DNA of 64,000 nt from assembly GCA_022376465.1 (NCBI GenBank), contig JACDTU010000019.1, positions 620,001 through 684,000 of the forward strand. The letters are read 5' to 3'. The DNA comes from Cubamyces lactineus. Its lineage: Eukaryota > Basidiomycota > Agaricomycetes > Polyporales > Polyporaceae. The notes under the pieces were generated by a model, which had not been told where the DNA came from, ran no database searches, and saw only the letters and a list, made by a program, of their open reading frames with translations. Of the stretch, positions 38,461 through 50,130 are shown one piece after another; the stretch's first letter is position 1, and every line of letters starts with the position of its first letter. The position numbers were made by a program, and so were the translations under genes.

Positions 38461-40636
38461 ATGTCTTTGCTAGTATCTAACCCGCAATCAATCTGCGCCT
38501 CTTGGGAAGGCGTCTTCGCAGCTCGATTCGGCATACGCGATGAGCAAATCGAGCGCCATTGGGAGACCGACAAGAAAAGGCGTTATTGGACGGGAGGGTA
38601 CCAGTATACGGTCTCGTCATCCGCATGGTTGGCGTGTTCCCGCTCCGGTTGTGCATGGTGTCGCTTCCTCGAAAGGCAGTTCCTGGCCACACTTCGCGAG
38701 TCGAGCTGGCCTATCTCTAGCGTTCATGTCCAAGTTGGGAGCGAAGACGGGCCATTCTATGTAGACACCGAGGTGGAGAAGCCCCCTGGGACGGTCGACA
38801 CATTGACCATCATTGTCAACGACAACCCTCGCAAGTTCGATCTTTATACAGACCGAGGTAGGTTTGGACGTCCACATCTCGTTAGATTTCGAGCGAGCTG
38901 ACTGGATTGTAACAGATGACCCCGCAGCGACGTGTGTTAATGGGCGAACGCGCGTTCCAGACGTGGGTTCAACTCGTACATTGGCTCTGGCAAAGGCTTG
39001 CGTCGAGGAGTGCGTACGCGATCATGTCCAATGTCAAGCGATCACACCGCATCCTGTTCCTGTTGGGTCAGCGGCTCCTCTCCCCACCCGGCTCATTGAC
39101 TGTTCTAATCTTCGCCGAGTGCGCGTTGTCGAGACGGACTCCACCATGCGCGGGGCCTATGCTGCACTGAGCTACGTCTGGGGCGTGGATCACGATCAAT
39201 CTCACCGATGCACCCGGACCAACCTATCCTCATATATGACCGGAATCGACCTCATGGATCTCCCTCTGACGATACGGGACGCCATATACGTCACGCATTC
39301 ACTAGGTATCCCATTCCTGTGGAACGACAGCTTGTGTATCATCCAAGACGCGCCTGAAGACATGAATCGCGAACTGGCGTCGATGCGCGACGTATACCGC
39401 CACTCCTCCCTCACAATTGATGCTGCCAGTGCCGCGAGTGTCGCCGACGGCTTCCTCGAAGACCGCCGGTTCCTAGATCCGGATGCCACATTGCCTTGGA
39501 TCTGCCCTGGAGGCGAGGTCGGTACGGTATATCTCATGGTCCGGGACCCCTACAACAACTCTCCCAACCCGGACGTTCTCACAGGCGGCTGGGATCAGAC
39601 GAACCACACCAACACGCGGGCATGGTGCCTGCAGGAGGCGCTGTTGTCCACCCGTTCCCTCGTCTTCACCTCCGAGACCGTCCAGCTCCGATGTCACTCC
39701 AGCACCCAGAACATCGGCGGTGCTCAGCACCGCGCGGACGCCGACTTGTGCCGGCTTCCAGACGCTGTCTTTCATCCCGAACAACCCGTTGCGCACGACT
39801 CAGAGGAATGGCGGTCGATTCGCACAAGTTGGTGTGACGCTATCCAGGACTACTCTTGCCGCGCGCTCTCTGATCCGTCGGAAAAGCTGGTAGCATGCGC
39901 TGGGCTGGCTGAGCTCTTCGCGCGTGTGCTGCGATCTGACTACTTGGCTGGACTATGGCGCGAAAGCCTTCTTCGGGATCTCTTGTGGTTTCGCCGCGAG
40001 AATCGGCACCACGCTCTCGAGTCTGAATCTCCGAAGGGCCCTCAAGGGTACCGTGCGCCGTCATGGTCGTGGGCCACCATCGACGCTGGCGTGCTCATGA
40101 TGACCTCTAGCGATGGCAAGCCGTTGGTGGAAGTGGTAGAATGCACGGTCCTGCTGAAGGACAAGACGTTACTACCGTTCGGGCCAGTCCTTGGTGGATC
40201 TCTCGTTCTTCGCACGCAGTGGCGGCTCCATCCCTGCAAGAGGAGTAGCAGTGCGCCTCACAGACCAGGTTACGCGGTTTGGCTGCAGTCTCGCTGTGCA
40301 ACACGGTCTGTCCAGATTATCGACCATGGGAGCGGTGCGGACGAAGAGACTATTTCGCTGCCAGACGAGACGCGGTCGGAGTTGTGCGAGGCGACATTCG
40401 ACTGCGAGGACGACATAGATGCTGGGGACTTGTTCATCATCCCGATCCTGCAACAGAGTTATACGATCAAGATGTCCGGCCTCGTTGTGCGAGTTGCCCG
40501 AGTAGAGCAGGATCTCCAAGGGAATCAGAGGGTCTTGTATCGACGTGTTGGGTACTGGCGGGCCTATAACTGTAGCGATGGCCTTGGCGATCTCGAGTGT
40601 TCATCAGACGAATGGTTCGAGATAGTGCTGGTATAA
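38461..40636 (+). CDS. HET-domain protein 2
   Basis: Exons 38461-38857 and 38916-40636 (58-bp intron), 705 aa. The intron lies at the same place and phase as in paralogue 1 (after G of a codon completed by AT). The N-terminal module reads QSICASWEGVFAARFG, WTGGYQYTVSSSAW and SGCAWCRFLERQFL. The HET domain reads YAALSYVWGV, LPLTIRDAIYVTHSLG, FLWNDSLCIIQDAPED and TRAWCLQEALLSTRS. The tail contains FDCEDDIDAGDLFIIPI and YRRVGYWRAYNC. Long stretches match paralogue 1 almost exactly, while the N-terminal module and tail are more divergent, as seen in fungal recognition gene families. Start chosen at the ATG that gives the module without upstream stops. Confidence 0.9.
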
Positions 40637-42183
40637 GCTCAGAACGGCGCTGGTAGAGGGCTGCAAATCATAGAACGGCGGACGGAAAGCGGTATAGTAT
40701 ATTGTAGTTCTCTTCCGCTGGCTACCACTACTTATGTGTGCATATCAGTTCATGCAAGTAGAGTATAGTACGTATGTCGTACTCGGCGGACTGAGGAATC
40801 CGTATTCCTGGTTTCTAAGCTTCCTCGTCACATCGTACTGAAATCGGCATTGCTCTAATGCGAGAAGGTATGGTGTTGGAGTCCTTGACAACTCGCCCTC
40901 CTGCGGAGTGCATCTCTGTGCCACTGTTCGTGCACTTATGTCGAACCCGCTTGTTGTGTTAGGACTCAGATCTACCACGACATCTCTGTGCTCGTAATCT
41001 CCTTGACAAAGACCACTGGACTACTGAACAAGCGGCATTCCTGTGTCCCCTCCTCTGCAACAGGTTGTGTCGTCCCTGTGATTCCTCGCCGACCCACCAT
41101 CGCTGCGCTAGATTGACTTTGTCGAAGCTGTACTCGGAGCGTCACTTACCCTCCGCGCGCGACTGCTCCCGTGCGAGTGGGTTGTCAGCAAGGGTGCGAA
41201 CCGACACCTGGAAGTGAAGTCTGTGCGAGAGGCACAGGGCGGTGATACGGCCGGGGATGACTCTGACATTTTTGTCCCTGTTGAACCAATGAAACTTCAC
41301 ACATACACGGATAGCGAGGACACTGACCAAGTTCAAGAGTGGTAGGCCATTCCGATTATGAGGTCCGATGAATAGTATGGCATACAAGGCATTGTAGTAA
41401 CCGAGGTCGCGGAGCCGGACGGTGTCTCTTGGCCCCCGGCACTAGAGCGTACAGGTTTAAGCCAGAATCGGAGGGTGTACCGAAGAGTACTCGCGGCGGA
41501 CATGAAGTTCGTATGAACCCACAGGTTGTACTTGCCTTCAGCAGGACAAACACGGGCAAGTCCATGGTCAGTTAGATTCGGCCCACGCGTGTATGTAGCA
41601 ACAACGTTCTTGTGCAAGCAGTGGCAGCCGACGACTATGTTCTTGAGTAAGTACATCCTTGAGGCAATGTTTTTGAACCCCGCGGGTTGATGAAAGGAGT
41701 AAGCGTGGACATCAGCAGCAGCTGTGAGACCTTCTCGGAATGATGGCGAGCACACACAATGACGTCCTCCCTGTGCCACTTGCGCGACCCACATTCTCCT
41801 TTGTTGATCGTACATCGAGCTCGACGTGGTGTGTGTTGTCCTCGCTGTGCCAGAACAACGGCAAGGAGAATACAATGTCGAGTACGGCGTTGGTGGACAT
41901 GGTCAGGGTCGCATCGGCGGTGATCTGACCAAGGATTTCAGCCGAGCGGTGCCGCCACTCCCTAGGCTCCTCTCCGTATATCTGCACGACTTTCTGTCAA
42001 CGTCCACCATCCGCCTCTCATCTCATCTTGCCCAGCCTAACGTTACACGCGGCTCTTTGTGCAGCAATAGTCCCCGCTGCAGCTCGAAGTCTCTCATATT
42101 TGCTCTTTTTGGCTCGCTTGCGGGTTCTCGTCTTCCCTCGCTGCCTCATTGCATCCTGCTTATAGCCTCCTCTCTCATCCCTC
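40637..42183. other. Intergenic region, possible gene remnant on the minus strand
   Basis: Two minus-strand frames (41142-41387 and 41333-41875) encode hydrophobic patches such as GLPLLNLVSVLAI and could be pieces of a decayed membrane-protein gene. I found no consistent exon model and leave it uncalled. Confidence 0.35.
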
Positions 42184-45007
42184 ATGGCCTCTCACTCGCG
42201 CAAAAGGATGCTCCTCGAGCTCGACGACTGTTGGACGGACGAGAGAGTTGAGGGCCCCGCCTCAGTCAGGCGATTCAAGGACTCTATCCACGACTACCGT
42301 GAGTGCTCCCTAGCTCGGCCTTTTCAGTAGCCTGATGGTGTTCTGGCATATAGTCCCATTCGGTCCGACCATATGCGCCATTATCGACACGTAAGTCATT
42401 GTGTGCTCGTTCTGACGCCTGATAGCTGAAGGCGACTTCTCCGACACAGGCCACAATTTCAGCGGCTGAGGAACATCAAGCAGCTCGGCACTTCCTACTA
42501 CGTCTGGCCAGGCGCGTCCCATAACCGATTCGAGCACTGTCTAGGTGAGTTCCTTTCCCGCTCTGGGCACGCAGCATGTGGCAGCAGGGTTGTGTATCGC
42601 GTAATTGGGGGGTTATATGCGTGTCGCTGCTAGTGGGAACGGCGTTATGAGGGGAATTGTGCTGGAGTAGAATCGTTGTTGAGTCGGATGTCGTAGTGTT
42701 GTGAATGCAACGCGGAATCTTATGCTCGTTTAAATCCCCTGCTAGGCGTCGCGTACCTCGCGCAAACCCTCGCTATGCACCTTAAAGAGTCTCAGCCTTC
42801 ACTAGGCATAACTCAGCGCGACGTCCAGTGCGTCACCATCGCTGGTCTGTGCCACGACCTGGGACATGGCCCTTGGAGCCATGTATGGGACTCTATGTTC
42901 ATTCCCTCCATCCTGTAAGTCATTTTCGCACGTGCACCTAGGATGTAAAATTGACGAGTACTTGTTGCTGTATCTTGTGTGCGGCGTGCTATAGCCCAGA
43001 GAAGAAGTGGTGCCACGAGGACGCGTCGAGGATGATGTTCGACGCGCTTCTCGAGGAGAACGACCTGTATCTGGCACCTGAAGACTCGGCCTTCGTCAAG
43101 GCGCTGATCATGGGCGACCCGTCCATGTGTTTGTGAGTTACCCGCTCTCATTTGGACTCGACGTCAGGACACTGAATCCTCCATAATGTGTCTAGGAAAG
43201 AGGAGAAACAGTACCTTTTCCAGATCGTCGCGAACAAGCTGAACGGGCTTGACGTCGACAAGTGTGTTAAATCCGTCTATTTACCCAGACGCCGCGCATT
43301 GATAATCTGCGTAGATTCGACTACATCGCGCGCGACTCGCACGCCATTGACCAGAAGAGCAACCTATCTCTCACGAGGCGAGCATCTCATGAACTGCCAA
43401 TCACTGTAGTTGTTGCTGACATGCACGCCCTCAGACTCATTTACTCCTCGCGCGTGATCGACGACGAGATATGTTACGACATTAAGGACGCGCTACAGGT
43501 GTTCGAGCTCTGCCACACGCGCATGTCCCTGCACAAGCGCATATACTCGCATAAGACCGCGAAGGCGGTCGAGTACATGATTGTGGACGCGCTCATGAAG
43601 GCCGAGCCCGTCATGCACATCGCGCATCGACTCGAGGACCCGAAGGAATACTTGTATTTGACTGACGCTATCCAGCTGGAGATCGAAGCCTCCAAGGATC
43701 CTGTACGTCTCGACGCCACTGTCCACTGGACTGCGCATGGAGCTGATATGTACTCATGTTGATGTGGACAGAGACTCGCGGAAGCGCAGGCGATCCTGCA
43801 TAGGATCCGCGTCCGCGACCTGTACAAGTCCGTCGACTTCAAGGTCTTCCCGTGGCACTGCAAGGCGCAGCTCAAGAAGGTGTTCACTCCGGAGGCGGTC
43901 GTCGCCGCGTTCAAGAAGCTGTACCGGGAATGCAAGGTGCTCAAGGACGCGTCTCCCCATTTGAGCGAGCTGGCGCATGTCGCGGAGGAGGACGCGGACG
44001 CACTCGGACCTGAACATGTCATCATCGACCAAGCGCCGCGCCATCATGGTATGCAGGATCGGAACCCGCTCGACTTCGTCAAGTTCTACTCCAAGCATAA
44101 CCCTAACCGTGAGTCGCATCCCCGCGCGATATGACTGTTGCTCACATTGCTCGCAGAGGGCGTGCGCGCGAATCCAGACGACGTGTCTGTGACGCTGCCG
44201 TCGTCGTTCGGCGAGATCATGCTGCGCGTGTACACGCGCGAGCCGCGCTTCTACGGACTCATCCAGCTCGGATACCGCGAAGTCCTCCGCCACTTCCAGA
44301 TGCCATCCTCACCTCTTATTGACGCAGATGACGCTGAGCCCTACGCCAGTCCTGGCGTCGTAGGAACAGGCGTGCACGAAGAGTCGAGCACGGTCGACCT
44401 CCCGCTCGAACTAGGCCCGGACTCTGACCACGGCGGGGACGTCGACGTTGGCGGTCACGACGTTGAATTGATGACGCCCCCCGCGGAGGGCCTGAGTCCT
44501 TCCTCCTCAGCAATAGGTCTAGGGGCTCGAGGGCGAAGAAGGGCAGGCCCATTCTCGCGCGCCGTGAGCGCGAACATGGCGGCGCTGGGAACGAAACCGA
44601 GGGCGTGGGCAGGCCGGAGCCAGTCCGCAGTGCTGGACCGGACGTCGAGTGGGCGTATTTTGGGAGATAATAGGTTCACGACGGTGAAGCCGACGTATAA
44701 GCCGACGAGTCCGACGAGAGCGGGAAAGGGGATCAAGCGCGAGAGGGAGAGGGAAGATGGGACGGCGGTCGTGTCGGTAGCAGGCGCATCGGAAGTTCGT
44801 GCAGCGTCGGGTCCTGATTCTGTCTCTGGTGAAGTCTCTGGCGCGATGTCTGGGCCGAGCGGGGGAACGGGGGAAACGACGAAGACTGCAGCTATGGGTG
44901 AGATGGAGCTTGACTTGGAACTGGACTTTGAGAGCGGATCCACTGCGACTGGAGGGCAGGGAGATGACGAGGAGGGGAATCGAGGGCGGAAGAGAGCCAA
45001 GGAATGA
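42184..45007 (+). CDS. SAMHD1-like HD-domain dNTP triphosphohydrolase, ten exons
   Basis: The exons 42184-42298, 42354-42390, 42450-42544, 42746-42914, 42995-43132, 43196-43261, 43315-43377, 43435-43702, 43772-44108 and 44157-45007 add up to exactly 713 codons (712 aa). The family cleaves dNTPs to deoxynucleosides and triphosphate. Matches to SAMHD1 include [33 protein letters not shown] (first metal His), the HD pair in [26 protein letters not shown] (metal Asp), [14 protein letters not shown] and [16 protein letters not shown]. All metal ligands are present. There is no N-terminal SAM domain; the C-terminal about 200 residues are Ser/Gly-rich, basic then acidic, and low complexity. Intron 7 (43378-43434) appears to use a GC donor. 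It sits between HET genes 2 and 3. Confidence 0.93.
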
Positions 45008-46826
45008 GTCCGTCGTCGATTGGCACTCATCCCACATCATATAGCACCTGGCATATCGCTGTCATTTCACGCCCTGGTATTGATCCTTTCAACTCCACCG
45101 CTGAAGGAGGCACTGTTGTACATGCCACGCGGCCGACCAAACGCACCTCCTAGATGGTCGGAGCGAAGCAAGAGCTCGACGCGTTCTACTTACCTTTGTC
45201 GTGATACGAGTAAGCATACTCTATTGCCGCCGCCTACGGAGAATATCCGTCAACTCACGAGTCCCCCCAGGAATTGGTGTGAACGTGGTCTGACTGAGAG
45301 TACTGTTTCTCGTCCGACTCCCAGGTCGAGTTTCCGAGCCCGAGCGGTTCTTGGACAGTTTCAGTCCGCAGAGTATCAGCCTTTTATAGCAAGCTCATCA
45401 TAGCTGTGATGGTGTTGCGCTGGCATATGCGCACTTTTGCTTGAGCTAACCGGGCGCCTTGATACTTGCGCGAGGTTCGCGCAGCCTGGATGCGCAACGC
45501 AGTGCTTAGCCTGTATATCTATGCTTTCCGCGCCTGGCACAGATCCGCTATGCAATATGGCCTCCCGTACTCCATAGAATGCGGGAATGGTGGGTTCTGT
45601 CGGGACTCATATTCTCACCGTACTGACTTATTCTATCCGCAAGATGATGGCGCGCGATACACGGTTCGCTCCTGCATCTGATGCTGGTTGGCCTCAACGA
45701 CGTAGCAAAAGACATGTCGGGGCGTAGTGCAGATGTCCCAATGGCAACAAGGTACTCGAGCGCACCGGCAGATGAGGGAGGGGGATGGTACGTTATTCTG
45801 CACCGTCGCCGTATCGTACTGATGGTGCGAGTCTCAGGACTGGCGTGCAGCACAGACCAACCACAATATCGAATGCGGGACCACTTGAACACGGCGTCCC
45901 TCATCACCGGACTCGATCGTCTCCTGCCACGTCCTGGTAAAGATGTCAGGTGAACATGCTTGCTGGGTGCGCATACGCATATCCCGCGTTGGTGTCAACG
46001 AAAAGTCGTAACATCTAAGCGCCTCCGGTCCCTTCCCTGTCAAGGCGAGTCACGCAAGCTTCGCACAGGTCCACTCCACCACGCGTTGACAATGCGAATG
46101 TAGTAACACTATGCCCACGACGAATTATCCGTACTCTAGCACCTAGCCTCTGACGGCTGCGTCTATCCCCTACGTAGGGCGTGCGCGAGGTCGAGCCGGT
46201 TCCCCAAACTGCCCGTTCGGTACATACAACGGACTAGGGGGTTTTGGAACTTTGTACCGTGCATGATGTCCGGAAGGCGGCAAGTACTATCAGCCTCACG
46301 TGCATCATACTGATGTTGTAACTCAACAGATCGTACTGCTCTGACCATCTGTGACCCCACAGTATCGCCGTCGACACGCCTGGAGACTACACACGTACAG
46401 AACGAATGTGCACCCATAGCAACGCGTGGCAACTGGATGGCCGGTCCTTGTGACCCGCCGTCTCCCCGAGTTCCTCCCAGTCACTGAGTGGTTCTCGCAC
46501 CACCGTGAAACGGGTTTGGGGTTCTTCGCAGGCGTTCAAAGTCAACCCTCGCGACATCACATCTGACAGTCAATACAAAGCGGACCTCTAGCATGGCCGC
46601 GATGACTTGCGGCGCCTTTTTCAGAGTTTGGGTTTACCCGAGGCCCACGGGTGCCCTGAATGTTCAGGCGACGCTGGATTTGGGGCTTGACGTGTAGTAT
46701 ATATAGTGAATGTCCATGGTGCGTCTATCGCCTTCAGCCGATTCTTCCCCTGTGAAGTGTACCTCCCTCGACCCTGTACGACTTGCTCGCTCTTGCTGCA
46801 TCTCGGCGGCGCATACGTAGACAGAC
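45008..46826. other. Intergenic region
   Basis: No gene with recognisable content on either strand, no repeat seen. The last about 200 bp should be the promoter of HET gene 3; a TATATATAG-like run lies near 46696-46704. Confidence 0.5.
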
Positions 46827-49102
46827 ATGCAGTTCTGTCCGGGCACGTTCTTCGACACCTATTCGCCTTCATCATCACCCCGCTATCGCATGATTAGCCC
46901 GTCGGAGTTACCGCCCAAGCCGGAGACTATCTGCGCGACCGCTTGGGAGGGTGTCGTTGCCGCACACTTCGGGATACTCCTGGAGCGGGTTGAGAACCCC
47001 AACGTCCCCACATCCTGGACTGGGGGATATATGTGTACGATGTCGTGGGATGCGTGGTTGCAGTGCGCTTCATCTGGATGCGTCTGGTGCCGGTTTCTCG
47101 AGAGGAACTTCTTGGAGAAACTAGGAGGGAAGGATCGTCAAGATGAGTTGTGTCTTAGGGTGGGGCGGTTGCTCTCCTGGCGCCAGGTCGTAGTCGTCAT
47201 ATTCAGAAATCAAGAGATGCGATTTCATCTGCATACCGCAGAAGGTGCGTGGGGGAGCGAGTGTCCTGGCATCCATTACTTGAACTGTACTGATAAACTA
47301 GCTTACTAGATGATCCAGCAGCGACCTGGATCCAGGGTCGTTCTCGCAAACCACACACGGAGCCTTTCGGGGGTGTGTTGGAAACGGCAAGGGCCTGCGT
47401 CGACAAATGTATCCACGAACACGACATGTGCCAGGCGATCACCCAGTCTCCTATAGGAACCGCACCGCTCCCCACTCGACTCATCGACTGCTCGAATCCC
47501 AACCGCCTGCATCTCATCGAGACAGCTGGCGAAGAGCGCGAGCCGTATATCGCGCTCAGCTACGTATGGGGCCCTGGAGACCCCAAAACAAGATCCTACC
47601 TCACCAGTACGGAGAATCTGGAACCACGCCGCATAGAAGGAATCGACGTTACGAGCCTCCCTCCGACGATCCGTGACGCCGTCGCTGTCACTCGAGCGCT
47701 AGGAGTCCGGCTGCTGTGGATCGATGGCCTGTGCATTATCCAAAACTCAGACAGTGATATACAGAACGAGCTGGCACGGATGCGGGATGTCTACCGGAAC
47801 GCTTACCTCACCATCGATGCCGGCAGCGCTGCGAGCGTGACCGAAGGCTTCCTAGAGGACCGACGACCCCTCGATCCCGGAAACTGGCTTCCCCACATCT
47901 TGCCCCTCCCTGACGCCACTGCGGACGGTACGACACAAGCAACTGTCGGCAGCGTCTATTGGGATGCCCTGGTCGGGGATTCTGCAGATGTGTGGCACGG
48001 CTCATTTGGCAGTGGCACTCATTCAGACGCTCGGAGTTGGGGCCCCACGAGCCGTACTGTGAAGCGGGGGTGGTGTCTGCAAGAAAGGCTGTTGTCCACA
48101 CGGTCCCTTGTCTTCACACTCGAGACCGTCCAGCTCCGCTGCCATACCATCACTCAGAACGTCGATGGACTCCAGCATAACAGTACCTTCGACGTGCCTC
48201 GATTGCCTGACGCCATCCTCCATCCCGATCGACCGGTCGGACACGACTCTTTCGAACGGAAGTACGCCCACTCCAGGTGGCTGCAGGTCGTCGAGGACTA
48301 CACGCGCCGATCGCTGACGAAAACGTCCGACAAACTCGTCGCTATCTCTGGACTCGCGGAGATGTTCGCTCCTGTGCTCGGTCCAGGCTACCTCGCTGGG
48401 CTCTGGTACGACACCCTCCTCTTTGACCTTCTCTGGAAGCAATTGGAGCAGCCATCACCGCGTTGGCCCGGATGTGGAGAGCGTCCCCCGTCATGGTCCT
48501 GGGCGTCCTGCGATAAAGGCGTTCGTTACGATCCAAGTTTGATCTTCTACGGCCGAGAGAAGGTCATGACCCTGCTCGCCGAAGTAGTATCATGCACAGT
48601 CTCCCTCCGAGAAGACAAGTTGCCTTTTTGCCAGGTCGACGGCGGATCGCTCTCCCTCTCTGCCCTCCTTTTTCGAAGCCAGTGGGTTGGTCCTGAAGAC
48701 AAGAACATAGAAGTCGATCTGTGCTCTTCCCTGCCATCAGGCCCCAGTCATGTTCTCGCTTCCCATGATCACGTCCGACTTGGGACTCCTTGGGTCGACT
48801 ATGACAATGAAACGGGCGTTCTCGAAGACGTTTGGTTCGTTCCATTGGTATACCAAGACTGTACGGGCGAAGGACGGTACGGACGAAGACCCGAAGGGTA
48901 TAGTTTACTAGGGCTCTTGATAACACACGCTAAACGGAGAGATTCGTCGAGTGAGGACTCGGGGACTGGCCATCAGCGAGAAGTCTACCGGAGAGTAGGG
49001 GTCTGCGAGTTTTGGGAGAATTCTGGTGCTACCCCTGCCGGCATTTCGGACGTAGTCCAAATGCTTCGAGCTGTCCCCAGGGTATTGATAGAGCTTGTGT
49101 GA
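46827..49102 (+). CDS. HET-domain protein 3
   Basis: Exons 46827-47244 and 47310-49102 (65-bp intron in the conserved position and phase), 736 aa. N-terminal module: ETICATAWEGVVAAHFG, SWTGGYMCTMSWDAW and SGCVWCRFLERNFL. Exon 2 starts DDPAATW. HET domain: YIALSYVWGPG, LPPTIRDAVAVTRALG, LLWIDGLCIIQNSDSD, MRDVYRNAYLTIDAGS and KRGWCLQERLLSTRS. A 30-residue insert with Gly/Ser/Asp lies before the WCLQE block compared with paralogues 1 and 2. The tail has YRRVGVCEFWENSG. The first ATG (46827) was used; an in-frame ATG at 46887 is also possible. Confidence 0.88.
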
Positions 49103-50130
49103 AGATCTGTATGGTGACTCGAACGTAGCACATTTGCCCCGAGTGTTATAGGCTCTCAGTTTTGGGTAGGCAAGGCGTAATCATTAGTGTGCGAATACCT
49201 CGAGAGCAGTCTCGCATCTACTCGCAATATCGGGGTGATATATAATCATGACTTGGTCGCCCGCTCGATGTACTCCAACGTAGCTCCTTGTTCTCACAAC
49301 TTGGCGGACTACAATCTCTTCCTGGGCTAGATTGTAGATGTCTTCAAGGGAGACGGCATAGAGTGCCAAGATGGTACTACCGCGAAGAGCACTGACAGTC
49401 TGGTTCGCGATGGGTACCGACATCATCGGGAGTCAGTGTCGTGCCAAAGCCGCAGAGAACAAGGATTATGCAAGCGCCCGATGATCTCATCCCCACGATT
49501 GTTGGCGCTCACGGTGCGTAGTCCTCTGTACAATCACTCCGTCACTACGAATGTCGCCATGCCGGTCTGGCTGCAGGCATGTTGTCTACAACGTCCATCC
49601 GCATATGTGTCCATTCTGACTGCTCAGCTCATGTCTAGCACCCTCTCAGTGTCTCGCCGGCGTGCCCACTTTGAACAAGGTGCGTTACCCTTTCGAACGC
49701 CAATGTTTCGCACGGAACATCAATTTGATAGCCTGTTGTGCAGCATACCAGAGCTATTAATGCCATGAACACGCCTCTGGTGCTGCAGATATGTGCCTGT
49801 CGTGAGTTGCGACGTGCGTACGGCTGACCACCAGTCTCGGTCGACCTTCTTGATCTGTTGTGCTGCAGTACCATCCAGCACCGTGCCTCACTCCCTCGCG
49901 CAGAGATGCCTGGGGACGCTCACTGCGGCTGCGCCCTCTCAATTCCTCGTACCGGCACGTGTGACTCTCTGTGTGTGCATAATCGTCCGCGTGTATCAAC
50001 GAGAATCTGAGCGTTCAAATGCGCCCTCTCTAGATCTGCTCTCCTCGCTCAGCTGTCCTGGTGCGACTGTCACATCATCCCACCCACATTGGCGTCTTCA
50101 GCCCCTCGTAGTACAGGTAGCGATCGCGTC
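49103..50130. other. Intergenic region between HET genes 3 and 4
   Basis: I see nothing coding or repetitive in it. Confidence 0.5.

Noticed and set aside
41142..41875. Minus-strand frames that could be a membrane-protein gene
   Set aside because: Hydrophobic patches are short, the frames overlap in conflicting phases and no exon model keeps a continuous protein.
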